DNA from: Inediibacterium massiliense
GTDB taxonomy: Bacteria > Bacillota > Clostridia > Peptostreptococcales > Thermotaleaceae
Direction: 5' to 3'
Assembly (NCBI RefSeq): GCF_001282725.1
Contig: NZ_LN876585.1
Location: forward strand, 126,221-190,220
Length of the DNA stretch: 64,000 bases
Shown here: piece after piece, positions 30,601-40,188 of the stretch
Position numbering within the stretch: position 1 is the first letter of the stretch
Layout: each line of letters starts with the position of its first letter
Translations under genes and position numbers: made by a program
Notes under the pieces: generated by a model
Told to the model about the DNA's origin: nothing
The model's database searches: none
Seen by the model: the letters and a program-made list of their open reading frames with translations, nothing else

Positions 30601-31504
30601 AGCAAATACTTTGATTCAAAAAGATCAACCCATATCTTTAAGTGCGAAAGCTATAGATCAAGAAGATTTAACAGCTTTTGAGAAAAATAAAGTTCCAAAA
30701 GAAAGTATAGTTCTAGATTTAAATATAAAGATGGGAGAAGAAAAAATAAATCAATTTCATGAACCTATGAAAGTAGCTATTCCATATGATGGAGAAGTCA
30801 AAGATCAAGAGGTAGTGCAAGTATTTTATCTAAATGATAAGGGCACTATAGAAAATATGGGTGGAGAATATGATCAAGATACAAAAATGGTTACTTTTGA
30901 AATAAGTCATTTTAGCAAATACTTCGCTCAAAAATTAGAAAAAGAAGAAGTAAAAATAACTTTTCATGATTTAAAAGATTATGAATGGGCGAAAGAATCT
31001 ATAGAAGAAATGGCTGAAAAAGGAATCATCCATGGAAAAAGTAAAGATCTATTTGACCCGAGTGCATCTATTACAAGAGCAGAATTTGCAACTTTAATCA
31101 CAAAAATGCTTCAATTAGATATAGAAGATATCCATGTAAGCTTTACAGATGTAGAAGATTCTGATTGGTATGCTCCATATGTAAAAGCCGCTTACAAAAA
31201 TGGATTCATCAGTGGAAGAAGTGCTACTATATTTGATCCAAATGGAAAAATTACAAGAGAAGAAATGGCAAGCATCATTGGAAAAGTACTTACACAAAAA
31301 GGAAAAGAAAAAGCAAATATCAATGAATTAGAAAAATTTATTGACAAAGAAAGTATTGCTCCTTGGGCAAATGAGAATGCAGCATTATGTGTAAAAGAAT
31401 CTATTATTAGTGGAATGCCAGACGGCACTTTTATGCCAAAAGAAAATGCAAACAGAGCACAAGCAGCTGTGATGCTTTACAAATTATACAATAGTATAAA
31501 GTAA
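27602..31504 (+). CDS. SLH-anchored protein: DUF4430, Big2, toroid, DUF4430
   Basis: The protein has 1300 residues. A signal peptide (ends near AYALE, about 27) leads to a DUF4430 domain (about 53-158, NGAFWGFYTVVDG), a beta domain, a Big2 domain (about 251-336), one toroid (about 338-592, ending KQSMYTKKS), and a second DUF4430 domain (about 620-721, KSGWEYTLNGERV, IKWIYTIDY). A long helical Lys/Glu-rich segment (about 730-950), a beta region and three SLH repeats (about 1118-1300) follow. The toroid followed directly by DUF4430 is the domain order of animal transcobalamin and intrinsic factor. It is the last gene of the lipoprotein operon and its only wall-anchored member. The ribosome site is AGAGGGAG. 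Confidence 0.87.
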   Translation: MKKNYKVKLSFLMIFLMLFSIGAYALEPLNHESNHEIVKDTVYDSVYGGEDQDRTIRVRVEGKDETLFDKDVVIGNCKNALEILKKAVGEENVKGEEGAYGFLIQGIKGEEANWKTNGAFWGFYTVVDGETSESMSGVSDVSIEGLDEVLFHVNQNTNLPILSYEKNNNEIYLIIKESVTTYDKNGNSTTSIVPVENAKLEIEGKIYVTNTDGKVKVDLKSGSCIVKISKDEENEYPKLIKCTKKIQIGTKRIEILSHWKEVTIGNELKLDKKVYEEENILDEAVKWYSTNPEIASVDENTGIVKGIKEGKTIITAKLASNENIYTSIEISVESPKTNERKIEEVLNTLRARYEKKESFTLSEGLGYKYSNKNIDKNASKVKEKYKLIPNTSVTSYAKNIIGLIETGQDSKNMVTELLNKQTTDSKFIVNGWDDYPSTQAYCILALDLAKAKYEVEKTVKSLLKYQNTDGTFGEYKDIDTLAMSMMGLSNHRDIEGVNEAIQKAIHKLQLEKENIINNDNANTLATVIQGLVSVGENPLASQWKLDQKTMLNAMLKYQNEDHFGNDLATEQVFTALSDLYQKQSMYTKKSISIEGFGDYFIPTKNDGPGSGGGSIEEGDEASISIKGYNNDPNISKTQIKLQKGDTVLSVTKRLLKDKNISYELNDTETYFKRIGKYGEFSQGAKSGWEYTLNGERVQKSVNDCSVKNKDEIKWIYTIDYTKGSSASEPKDEMTKEIDKIQEILNNKNINEGDITKTVKNVINQLNKKAEDIKTEEDAKKLVFYGKEFSNSIQHAIEQIKSEEAAKGLLKDNIKILNILAKSTEKLSKKENQKEVNEVVSKNIHNMIQLINKVEDKKEVVSLTGNIIDESGKVLKSIGKENGEEVEKSTIKMAQNTIDQCSMLQVKKVEYESEKSLAQLDENTIKKTAKDIVNATKDIKEKLNKNSIESKNIENKMMIQIPNTNKKEVEVRLPSNMMKIVKENKIEKVTIQTENAVFNMTANTLIQKDQPISLSAKAIDQEDLTAFEKNKVPKESIVLDLNIKMGEEKINQFHEPMKVAIPYDGEVKDQEVVQVFYLNDKGTIENMGGEYDQDTKMVTFEISHFSKYFAQKLEKEEVKITFHDLKDYEWAKESIEEMAEKGIIHGKSKDLFDPSASITRAEFATLITKMLQLDIEDIHVSFTDVEDSDWYAPYVKAAYKNGFISGRSATIFDPNGKITREEMASIIGKVLTQKGKEKANINELEKFIDKESIAPWANENAALCVKESIISGMPDGTFMPKENANRAQAAVMLYKLYNSIK

Positions 31505-31506
31505 AT

Positions 31507-31536
31507 GAAAATTGCTAGCGAAAGCTAGCATTTTTA
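31507..31536 (+). terminator. intrinsic terminator after SLH gene
   Basis: The stem TTGCTAGC / GCTAGCAT has a GAAA tetraloop and is followed by a T-run. It is of the GCTAGC family. Confidence 0.88.
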
Positions 31537-31558
31537 TTATAAAAAAATATATTTACGA

Positions 31559-31587
31559 TTGCAAAAATATACTAAATGATGTAAAAT
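31559..31587 (+). promoter_or_regulatory. promoter of riboswitch 3 transcript
   Basis: TTGCAA (31559-31564), a 17-bp spacer and TAAAAT (31582-31587). A TACGACA site (31602-31608) lies just downstream, at the same place as TTCGACA in the riboswitch 4 leader. Confidence 0.65.
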
Positions 31588-31657
31588 ATAACATGGTTAA
31601 ATACGACATATTATGACTATTTTAAACAATATACGATTTTAAATTACATATTATTTT

Positions 31658-31820
31658 ATTTAGGTTCTTCTTTTAAGAAGATGAAAAGGGAATTAGGTGA
31701 AAATCCTAAACGGTCCAGCCACTGTAAGTGAGGAGCTACCTTTGATATGCCACTGAAATCATTATATTTTGGGAAGGCAAAGGAAAGTGCAGATTCACAA
31801 GTCAGGAGACCTGCCTAAAT
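31658..31820 (+). promoter_or_regulatory. cobalamin riboswitch 3
   Basis: The core elements are GAATTAGGTGAAAATCCTAA, CGGTCCAGCCACTGTAAGTG, TTGGGAAGG and AAGTCAGGAGACCTGCC. P1 pairs ATTTAGGT (31658-31665) with GCCTAAAT (31813-31820). The leader is closest to riboswitch 4 (both have CGGTCCAGCC, while 1 and 2 have CGGTCCGGCC). A terminator follows at 31894-31929. Confidence 0.95.
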
Positions 31821-31893
31821 GTATGAGCATACTTCCTTCTGGGGTTAGGGAAAGTGCATAAAATTAGGTGTAAGTATACACTTGCTATGGGCT

Positions 31894-31929
31894 AAAAATC
31901 TTAACTCTATTAGAGTTAAGATTTTTTTT
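31894..31929 (+). terminator. riboswitch 3 expression-platform terminator
   Basis: The stem AAAATCTTAACTC / GAGTTAAGATTTT is followed by a T-run. Confidence 0.87.
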
Positions 31930-31995
31930 GTTTAAAACTTATGAAAAAGGAGGAGCAAATTTTTATAAAAAATAATTAAGAGAGAGGAGATTTTT

Positions 31996-34900
31996 ATGAA
32001 TAAAAAATTATTAAGTTTAGTATTGGTTTTTACGATGTTGCTTGGAATTTTACCATTATCTTCTATGATGGCACATGCAGAAGGTAGCCAGTATAAAGAA
32101 GAATTAAAGGTAGTGGATCAAGTTTATGGGGAAAATAAAAATGTAGAAAAAGAATGTGAAGAAAATCTATCAAAAGTAATGACAATGGATCAAACAAATG
32201 AAAAAGAAGAATGGATTCATGTAAGAATAGAAGGTTGTAAAGATACCTTGTATGATGAAAAAATAAAATTTACAAAAGATATGAAAAATCCTCTAGATGT
32301 GTTAAAAGCAGCAGTAAAAGAGGAAAATATACAAGGAACAAACAATCCATCTACAGGATTTTTTATTACAGAAATATTAGGAGAATCACAAAAGGAAAAC
32401 TTTGGTTGGTGCTATTATGTACATTTTAATAGTGGAGATATCATTTTTCCAAGTATAGGAGTAGAGCAATTTGATGGATTGACTAATTTAAATGGAGAAT
32501 TAAATTGCAAAGAATTAGTATTTTATATGTGTTCTTACTCAGGAACAAGCATTATTACTAAAATACCAGTCATTACTGTCAAACAAGATGGAATTCATTT
32601 TACTATCAAAGTGGTAGATAATCAAGTGGGAAATGCTCCGATTAAAAATGTTGATATAAAAGTAGGAACAAAAGGAAATTATCAAACTGATGAAAATGGG
32701 GAGGTAACTTTTTCTTTACCCAAAGCTGGAACGTATCAAGTAGATATTTCAAAGGATCAAGATTATCCAGCTATTGTAAGACAACATATTCAGATAGAAA
32801 GTGAAGGAAAAGACTCAGAAGGATTACAAGATATCATAAATGAATTAAAGGAAATGTATAAAGATAAAGAAGATTTAAAGGCTATAGAGGTTATGGCCTA
32901 TAATCATTTGATGAGTGGGGAGAAAGATTATAAGAAAGTATTTAAAATAAGTAATAAAAAAGATGCAGCAGCTTATGCAGAAAATATAATGGGATGCTTA
33001 GCTACTGGCCAAAATCCAAAGGAGTATGTAGATTTATTGGTAGCCTCTCAGGATGAAAGTGGAAAGTTCATTGTAAAAAGCAGGGATAAAAAATTAGTTA
33101 CAGCATTGGCAGATTCTATTGTTGCACTAGATATGGCAAAAGGAAAATATGATGTGCAAAAAGCAGTAAAAGCTTTAATGGATGAAGCAAAGGATGGATA
33201 TTATAAAGATGCTGTTGATACGGCTTATGCTCTAAAGGCTTTGGTAAAACATAAAGATATAGAAGGAGTAGAATCTATCATTCAATCTTCAATCCAGTAT
33301 TTAAAAAATAATCAGCTAGAAAAAGGTGGATATGATGCCTTTGGTATGGGTAATAGTCCACATGCTACAGGACCTGTAATACAAGGCTTGGTATTGGTTC
33401 AAGAAGATATATTATCAGACTCTTTTAAAAAAGGGAATAGAACCCTTGTAGATTCTTTACTTGCTTGCAAACTAAAGGACAAAGGATTTGAATTTGCAGA
33501 GGGAAAAGGATCAGGATATGATGATCCTACGGCCACTCAATTTGCTTTTGCAGCTTTGGTAGATATTTTTAATGGGGAGTCTATGTATGAAAAATTTAGT
33601 ATAAAGGATGGAAATACACAAAAAAATTATGAAAAAATGATTCAAGAGGCAATTGATGGAATAAGAGATTATCTAACTTCCATGGAAACAAGAATGGATT
33701 CTAAATATGAAACACAACCTGCTTTTTATAGGCCATTAGAAGCTTTAGGAATGAATGTAACTAGTAAAAATATTCAAGAAGATGTGGAAGATTTGGCTAA
33801 CAAAGTTCAATTAAATAAAAATCAAGGGACACTTCCTTATGTAATGAATAGTATAGGATTAATATCTTCAGGACAAGGTGCAAACCAATATTTAGAATTA
33901 TTAAAAGAAGGGCAACAAGCAGATGGAAGTTTTAAAATAGGAAGAGTAAAACAAACAGAATGGGCAGTCATTGCTTTAGATATGGCACAAAAGGAATATG
34001 ATAAACAAAAGGCCGTAGAATGTATTATGAAAAATAATAAAGATCAAGAAGATATATCATTATTATCAGTGGCTTTAACTGCATTAGCTTCTCATAAGAA
34101 TATAGATGGAGTAGAGGAATTTATCCATTCCAAATTGGATTATATAAAACAACAACAATTAGATACTGGTGGATTTGAGATGCTTGACATGATGAGCAGA
34201 GAAAAAGTGGAAAGCTCTGTACCAACAGCATATGTAATTTCTGCATTAGTTGCAAATGGTATTGATCCACTGACAGATTCAGAATGGATCAAAGGAGAAA
34301 ATACTTTAATAGATGCTTTACTAAAATTTAAAAAACTAAATTATTTTGTATGCAATCAAGGGAAATCTGCAGAATATTTTTATAAAGATGAGGCTACAGA
34401 ACAAGCATTTATTGCATTAGCAGATGTAATCAATAAAAAGTCTTCTTATCAAAATGTGCAAAAGGCTACAAGCTATAAGGGAATCATCAAAGATGCAACA
34501 TTGAAGCTTAGAAATTATTTAACAACTACACAAACTAGAAAAAATTCTTCATTAAAAGATGTACCTATTTTTTATTCTTCTCAAGAAGCTTTAGCTCTTT
34601 ATTATATGAGCAATGAAAAAGAAAAAGATGTAAAGGATATACAACAAAAATACAAATTAAATAATAAAGATGACGTATTGTCTTATAGCCAGGATATTAT
34701 GGGAATTATTGCTTCTGGACAAAATCCTAAAAAATATAAGGATAAAAATTATGTACAAGAATTGATGAATTTACAAAATGAAGAAGGAAAATTTGTAGAA
34801 AAAGGAAAAGATTCAAATGTATATAAGCAGTCTTATGCAATAATAGCGTTAGATTTGGCACAAGAAGAATATGATGAAAAAAAAGCAATAACTGCTTTAA

Positions 34901-37632
34901 TCAATATGAAAGATCAAGATCATTTTGAAGATGTTGAAGAGACTGCATGGGCTTTAATTGCTTTATCTAAACATAAAGATATAAAAGGTGTTTCTGAATT
35001 AGTAGATTCAGCGATCCAGTATTTAAAATCTAATCAATCAGAAAATGGTGGATTTGATATGGGCGGATGCGGAGATACTCCTCAATATACAGGACTAGTA
35101 ATTCAAGCTTTAATGGCAAATGATATAGATCCTATGTCTAAGGAATGGATGAAGGGCGATAAAAATTTAGTTACATCTATGCTTCATGATCAAATGGAGG
35201 ATGGTACTTTTAGAGCTTGTGAAATGATGGGGGATTATGTAGATATTCCTTCTACAGAACGTGCTTTTGCCGCTCTTTCAGATCTATATATGGGAAAATC
35301 TATGTATAAAAATATAGAGCCTGTATTAGATGATTCAGATATTTTGAAAAAGACAATCAAAGAATTAAAGGACTATTATAAAAAAGATAATAAATATAAT
35401 TATATTCAGGCAATGGCTTTAAATTTGGCTGGATTAGATAAAAGTGAGCTTCAAAATCAATTGGAATTAAGAGAAGATGAAGCTAAAAGAACGTATATTG
35501 TTTTAGATAATGAAACAGAGATGTATGCTAAAAATATTATGGGGATTATTGGATCAGGAGAAGACCCTAGAAATTATAAAGGTAAAAATTATGTAGAAGC
35601 CTTGGAGAAATCCCAAAACAAAGATGGAATTTTTAATATAGACGGAAATAATGTAGGTACACAGGCTTATAGTATGATTGCATTAGATATGGCTGATGGA
35701 ACATATGATGTGCAAAAAGCAATTGAGGTCTTAACATCTGAGTATGAAAAATTAAAAAATCCTAGTGTATATACTACATCAGAAGTGCTTATTGCATTGT
35801 CTTTTCATAAAGATTTAGAACATGTAAATTCTAAGATAGATATGTATGTAAAGGATTTAAAAGAGATGCAAATTGATACAGGAGGATTTGATTATAATAA
35901 AGGCAGTATTAGTAGTGATCCTCATGAAGTATCTGAGTACGATGCAATAGCTCTTCAAGCTATGATTGCAGCAGGAAAAGATCCTTTTTCAGAGGAATTT
36001 AAGAAAAATGGAAAGACTGTTTTAGATGGTATGATGGCATTTAAAAAAGATGATCATTTTGTATATGATATTCAAAAATCTAGTTATAAAGAATATACAG
36101 ATTCAGCAACAGGTATGGTTCTTGCAGCATTAATAGATGTAGATACTCAAAAATCTATGTATCATACTTTAAAGATCAAATATGAACAAAAGCCTATAGA
36201 AGAAAATAGTAATCAGGAAAAGATAAAAGATGCGATCCAAGATTTGAGAAAGTATTATGAGAAGAAAGATCAATTTACATTTAGAGAAACTATAGCATAT
36301 CACTATTCTAGTGATAAAATTTATGAGGATATAAAAAAGATACAACAAAAATATAAAATCAGAGAAAATCCAGCTCAAGCTTCAGACTATGCGTCTAATA
36401 TCATAGGGTTAATTGCAGCAGGAAAAAATCCAAGAAATGCTTATGGTAAAAATTATGTACAAGAGCTTACAAATTATCAGAAAGAAAATGGAATATTTGA
36501 AGTAAAAGCAGAAGGAACATATCCTACTCAAACAGCTTTTAGTATGATTGCATTAGATATGGCAGATGCACAGTATCAAGTACAAAAAGCAGTAACAGCA
36601 TTAATGAGTTTTCAAAAAAGTGATGGAAGTTTTGGAGACATTGATACAACAGCTATGAGTATTATGGCTCTTGGAAAGCATAAAAATATAGAGGGTGTAA
36701 AGAATTGCATAGATCAAGGGGTTTCATATATTCATAAACAGCAACAAGATACAGGAGGATTTGTGGCATGGGGACAAAACAATCCATATACTACAGCTGC
36801 TGTGATTCAAGGGCTGATTGCTGTAGGAGAAAATCCATTACAAGAGAAATGGGTAAAGAATGGAAAAAATATGTTAGATTTTTTACTTTCATTTAAAGTA
36901 GAAGATCATTTTGAAAATAAATCTGAGTATGGATCAGAAATTAACAGTGTAACAGAACAATGTTTTATGGCTTTAGCTGATTTATATAAAGGAAAGTCTA
37001 TGTATCACGAATTGAGAATGATTGATGTAGAACCAACTCGTATTAGTAAGATTGAGATTCAAAAACCAAATATAAATGCACTCAAAGTAAATAACACTTT
37101 AAAACTCCATGTAAAAATATGGGATGAAGAAAATAAAGAAATCATTACAGAAAAAATTGAGTGGAAAAGTTTAGATGAAAAAATTGCAACAATAGATGAA
37201 GCTGGAGTTGTAAGAGGAATTCAAGAAGGAAAAGTAAGCATTACTGCTAAGGTTGTTGGAAATGAAAAAATTCAAGATACAATAGAACTAAAGGTAGAAG
37301 CTTTACCTATGAAAAATTTTGATATTACAAAAATAGGAGAAGAAGTATTTAAAAATGGAAAAGAAGCAAAAGTACAAGTAAAAGTGAAAAATAATGGAGA
37401 AAATAATCAAAATGTTACTTTGATTATTGCATTATATAATCAAGACAATGGAAAAATGATCAATTATTCTTATGTGATAGAAAATATAAATCAAGGAGAG
37501 AGTAAAGATCTGATTGGAGGATTTTTAGTTCCTCAAAATGGAAATTATCAAGTCAAAAGCTTTGTATGGGATAATTTTGAAGATCAAAATATACTATTAA
37601 TCAATCCTTTTGTTGTAGAAGTTCAAAAATAA
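31996..37632 (+). CDS. secreted DUF4430 protein with five alpha/alpha-toroids
   Basis: The protein has 1878 residues and starts after AGAGAGGAG. A signal peptide (ends near MMAHAEG) is followed by a DUF4430 domain (about 72-188, FGWCYYVHFN), an Ig-like domain (about 195-265), five toroids (about 275-533, 541-818, 828-1104, 1115-1390 and 1405-1673), a Big2 domain (about 1681-1770) and a CARDB-like end (about 1773-1878). The toroids carry NQSENGGFDMGG-type glycine turns and mostly end in KSMY. Here DUF4430 comes before the toroids, opposite to the giant protein. There is no SLH or other anchor, so it may be held by the SLH protein encoded next (37697-40072). It is under riboswitch 3. Confidence 0.87.
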   Translation: MNKKLLSLVLVFTMLLGILPLSSMMAHAEGSQYKEELKVVDQVYGENKNVEKECEENLSKVMTMDQTNEKEEWIHVRIEGCKDTLYDEKIKFTKDMKNPLDVLKAAVKEENIQGTNNPSTGFFITEILGESQKENFGWCYYVHFNSGDIIFPSIGVEQFDGLTNLNGELNCKELVFYMCSYSGTSIITKIPVITVKQDGIHFTIKVVDNQVGNAPIKNVDIKVGTKGNYQTDENGEVTFSLPKAGTYQVDISKDQDYPAIVRQHIQIESEGKDSEGLQDIINELKEMYKDKEDLKAIEVMAYNHLMSGEKDYKKVFKISNKKDAAAYAENIMGCLATGQNPKEYVDLLVASQDESGKFIVKSRDKKLVTALADSIVALDMAKGKYDVQKAVKALMDEAKDGYYKDAVDTAYALKALVKHKDIEGVESIIQSSIQYLKNNQLEKGGYDAFGMGNSPHATGPVIQGLVLVQEDILSDSFKKGNRTLVDSLLACKLKDKGFEFAEGKGSGYDDPTATQFAFAALVDIFNGESMYEKFSIKDGNTQKNYEKMIQEAIDGIRDYLTSMETRMDSKYETQPAFYRPLEALGMNVTSKNIQEDVEDLANKVQLNKNQGTLPYVMNSIGLISSGQGANQYLELLKEGQQADGSFKIGRVKQTEWAVIALDMAQKEYDKQKAVECIMKNNKDQEDISLLSVALTALASHKNIDGVEEFIHSKLDYIKQQQLDTGGFEMLDMMSREKVESSVPTAYVISALVANGIDPLTDSEWIKGENTLIDALLKFKKLNYFVCNQGKSAEYFYKDEATEQAFIALADVINKKSSYQNVQKATSYKGIIKDATLKLRNYLTTTQTRKNSSLKDVPIFYSSQEALALYYMSNEKEKDVKDIQQKYKLNNKDDVLSYSQDIMGIIASGQNPKKYKDKNYVQELMNLQNEEGKFVEKGKDSNVYKQSYAIIALDLAQEEYDEKKAITALINMKDQDHFEDVEETAWALIALSKHKDIKGVSELVDSAIQYLKSNQSENGGFDMGGCGDTPQYTGLVIQALMANDIDPMSKEWMKGDKNLVTSMLHDQMEDGTFRACEMMGDYVDIPSTERAFAALSDLYMGKSMYKNIEPVLDDSDILKKTIKELKDYYKKDNKYNYIQAMALNLAGLDKSELQNQLELREDEAKRTYIVLDNETEMYAKNIMGIIGSGEDPRNYKGKNYVEALEKSQNKDGIFNIDGNNVGTQAYSMIALDMADGTYDVQKAIEVLTSEYEKLKNPSVYTTSEVLIALSFHKDLEHVNSKIDMYVKDLKEMQIDTGGFDYNKGSISSDPHEVSEYDAIALQAMIAAGKDPFSEEFKKNGKTVLDGMMAFKKDDHFVYDIQKSSYKEYTDSATGMVLAALIDVDTQKSMYHTLKIKYEQKPIEENSNQEKIKDAIQDLRKYYEKKDQFTFRETIAYHYSSDKIYEDIKKIQQKYKIRENPAQASDYASNIIGLIAAGKNPRNAYGKNYVQELTNYQKENGIFEVKAEGTYPTQTAFSMIALDMADAQYQVQKAVTALMSFQKSDGSFGDIDTTAMSIMALGKHKNIEGVKNCIDQGVSYIHKQQQDTGGFVAWGQNNPYTTAAVIQGLIAVGENPLQEKWVKNGKNMLDFLLSFKVEDHFENKSEYGSEINSVTEQCFMALADLYKGKSMYHELRMIDVEPTRISKIEIQKPNINALKVNNTLKLHVKIWDEENKEIITEKIEWKSLDEKIATIDEAGVVRGIQEGKVSITAKVVGNEKIQDTIELKVEALPMKNFDITKIGEEVFKNGKEAKVQVKVKNNGENNQNVTLIIALYNQDNGKMINYSYVIENINQGESKDLIGGFLVPQNGNYQVKSFVWDNFEDQNILLINPFVVEVQK

Positions 37633-37640
37633 TGAATAGG

Positions 37641-37671
37641 CTTTAGCTTCTCTATTATAGGGAAGCTAAAG
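37641..37671 (+). other. intercistronic stem-loop
   Basis: CTTTAGCTTC (37641-37650) pairs with GAAGCTAAAG (37662-37671). No strong T-run follows. The next gene begins 25 bases on, in the same operon. Confidence 0.55.
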
Positions 37672-37696
37672 TATATAATTGTTGAGGAGGAAAAGA

Positions 37697-40072
37697 ATGA
37701 AAAAAATTTTATGTATTATAGGTATGATTTTATGCATGACTATATCTTCTTTTGCACAGATTCATATAGAAAGTAGAATCAATGGGGAGGAAATTCAGTT
37801 CATAGGAAATACAAATCATTATGATGCCCCAGTATCATTGCAAGTATTTGATGATTCTCAAAAATACTATATGAATCAAGGAAAAACAGATCAAGAGGGG
37901 AATTTTAAATTTTCGTTTTCATTGGACAAAAATAAAAAATATAAAGCTAGGTTTAATATTGAAGGAGATAAACAAGAAGTAGATTTAAATTTAGTAAATG
38001 GTGGAGATCATAATAATTCTAATAATAAAGAGAGGGTTTCTATATATATAAAAGGATACAAAGGAATTATATTGCCATATACGGAAGTAGAGATGAAAAA
38101 AAATGATACAGTATTAAGTATTACAAAAAGAATATTAGAACAAAATAATAAAAGTTATGTAGATAGAGAAGGATATATTGCAAGCATAGATGGACAAGGA
38201 GAATTTGATAAAGGTAAAAAAAGTGGATGGATGTTTTCTATAAATGAAAAATTTCCAGATGTAGGAGCAGGGGTTGTACAAGTACATAATGGAGATACAA
38301 TTAAATGGCTCTATACGGTAGATCTTGGGCAAGATATTGGAGGAGGAGGCAGTGTTTCTTCCAAAAAAAATGAAAAAGTGCAAAATCAAATAGACCATAT
38401 TCAAAATATGATCAAGGATAAAAATGTAAACGAAAAAGATATTACAAAGGCCATTAGTGATGTTGCAGAGCAATTGAATAAAAAAGTAGAAGAAATAAAA
38501 ACAGAGGAAGATGTTAAAAATTTAGTATTTTATGGGAAAGATTTTTCTAAGTCTATACAAAAGGCTATAGAAAAAGTAAAAAGTGAAGAAGGAGCAAAAA
38601 CAGTAGTCAAAGAAAATATAAAAATAGTAAATATATTAGGAAAAGCTTCAGAAAAAATATCTAGATCAGAGAATCAAAAAGAAATCAATCAAGTAGTCAA
38701 AGAAAATATAGAAAATACTATTAAGCTTATGGATAAAATAAATGATTCTAAAGAAGTTACTATTTTAGCAGGTGAATTTATAGATGCAAATGGAAAAGTA
38801 ATTAAAGGAATAGGCAAGGAAAATGCAAAAGATATTATAGAAAATACTCAAAAGCTTATGGAAAAGACTTTGGAAAAAGCAAGTACAAAAAAAATTGAAA
38901 AAGCAAATATAGAACAAGAAAAAGCAACTATTGTAGTAGGTGAAAATACTGTAAAGGAATTGGCTAAGGATATAGAAAATACAGTAAAAATCTTAGAAGA
39001 AAAATGTAATAAAAATCATATAGAAGCTAAGAATATAGAAGGCAAGATGATTCTTCAAATGCCAAATATAAATAAACAAGAAGTAGAAACCATTTTACCA
39101 GCTAATACAATAAAAATAGCAAAAGAAAACAATATAGAAAAAGTTCTTGTGAAAACAGAAAAAGCAGTGTTTACCCTTACACAAAATACATTTGAGGAAG
39201 TAAAAGACAATATTATATTGAATGTAAAGGAAATAGAAAAAAATACATTGTATTCTTTTATACCTAAAGAAAGTACAGTAGTAGATTTGACAGTTTATTT
39301 AGGGGAAAAACCGATTAAAGAATTTAAAGAAAAAATAAAAGTAGCTATTTTATACAATGGAGAAGTTAAAAAAGAAGAAGTAGTGCAAGTATTTTATCTA
39401 AAGGATAAGGAAACTATAGAAAACATGGGTGGTCAATATGATCAAGATACAAAGATGGTTACCTTTGAAACAAGTCATTTTAGCAAATATTTTGCTCAAA
39501 AAGTAGAAAAAGAAGAAATAAAAATAGGATTTCATGATTTAAAAGATTATGAATGGGCAAAGGAAGCTATAGAAGAAATGGCTCAAAAAGGTATCATCAA
39601 TGGAAGAAGTAAAGAGCTATTTGACCCGAGTGCATCTATTACAAGAGCAGAATTTGCAACTTTAATTACAAAAATGCTTCAATTAGATACAGAAGATACA
39701 AAATTAAGCTTTACAGATGTAAAAGAAAATCAATGGTATGCTCCATATGTAAAAGCTGCTTACAAAAATGGACTCATTAGTGGAAGAAGCAAAACTATAT
39801 TTGATCCAAATGGAAAAATTACAAGAGAAGAAATGGCAACAATTATTGGAAAGGTACTGACTCAAAAAGGAAAAGAAAAAGCAAGTATAAATGAATTAGA
39901 AAGATTTATTGATCAAGCAAATATAGCTTCTTGGGCAAATGAGAATGCAGCATTATGTGTAAAAGAATCTATTATTAGTGGAATGCCAGATGGTACTTTT
40001 ATGCCAAAAGAAAATGCAAACAGAGCACAAGCAGCTGTTATGCTTTACAAATTATATAAATCCATACAATAA
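37697..40072 (+). CDS. SLH-anchored DUF4430 surface protein
   Basis: The protein has 791 residues from the ATG at 37697, chosen because GAGGAGG lies 7 bases upstream and a signal peptide follows (MKKILCI...SSFAQ). The order is a small beta domain (about 22-97), DUF4430 (about 112-211, KSGWMFSINEKF, IKWLYTVDL), a glycine linker, a long helical segment (about 223-445), a beta region and three SLH repeats (about 611-790). It has the same plan as 290-2527. From base 38537 on it is nearly identical at DNA level to the end of the gene at 46937-50179, pointing to recent duplication or gene conversion. It closes the riboswitch 3 operon. Confidence 0.88.
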   Translation: MKKILCIIGMILCMTISSFAQIHIESRINGEEIQFIGNTNHYDAPVSLQVFDDSQKYYMNQGKTDQEGNFKFSFSLDKNKKYKARFNIEGDKQEVDLNLVNGGDHNNSNNKERVSIYIKGYKGIILPYTEVEMKKNDTVLSITKRILEQNNKSYVDREGYIASIDGQGEFDKGKKSGWMFSINEKFPDVGAGVVQVHNGDTIKWLYTVDLGQDIGGGGSVSSKKNEKVQNQIDHIQNMIKDKNVNEKDITKAISDVAEQLNKKVEEIKTEEDVKNLVFYGKDFSKSIQKAIEKVKSEEGAKTVVKENIKIVNILGKASEKISRSENQKEINQVVKENIENTIKLMDKINDSKEVTILAGEFIDANGKVIKGIGKENAKDIIENTQKLMEKTLEKASTKKIEKANIEQEKATIVVGENTVKELAKDIENTVKILEEKCNKNHIEAKNIEGKMILQMPNINKQEVETILPANTIKIAKENNIEKVLVKTEKAVFTLTQNTFEEVKDNIILNVKEIEKNTLYSFIPKESTVVDLTVYLGEKPIKEFKEKIKVAILYNGEVKKEEVVQVFYLKDKETIENMGGQYDQDTKMVTFETSHFSKYFAQKVEKEEIKIGFHDLKDYEWAKEAIEEMAQKGIINGRSKELFDPSASITRAEFATLITKMLQLDTEDTKLSFTDVKENQWYAPYVKAAYKNGLISGRSKTIFDPNGKITREEMATIIGKVLTQKGKEKASINELERFIDQANIASWANENAALCVKESIISGMPDGTFMPKENANRAQAAVMLYKLYKSIQ
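38537..40056 (+). repeat. 1.52-kb near-identical direct repeat, copy 1
   Basis: This copy matches 48641-50160 at a constant offset of 10,104 bases without gaps. Only a handful of substitutions were seen by eye (for example GCTATAG/GTTATAG near the start and GTTATGCTT/GTGATCCTT near the end). It covers the helical, beta and SLH regions of two surface proteins. Confidence 0.9.
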
Positions 40073-40074
40073 AA

Positions 40075-40112
40075 CAAAAAACGCTAGCATATGCTGGCAT
40101 TTTTGTTTTTAT
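40075..40112 (+). terminator. intrinsic terminator after SLH gene
   Basis: The stem around GCTAGCAT / ATGCTGGC, flanked by A-run and T-run, is of the GCTAGC family. Confidence 0.82.
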
Positions 40113-40159
40113 ATATCTATAGTCATAAAATAAGAAATTTTCAAATAAAATATCCAGTA

Positions 40160-40188
40160 TTGAAAAAATATGAGAAATAATATAAAAT
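40160..40188 (+). promoter_or_regulatory. promoter of riboswitch 4 transcript
   Basis: TTGAAA (40160-40165), a 17-bp spacer and TAAAAT (40183-40188). TTCGACA (40203-40209), the reverse complement of the Spo0A box TGTCGAA, lies just downstream. Confidence 0.68.
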
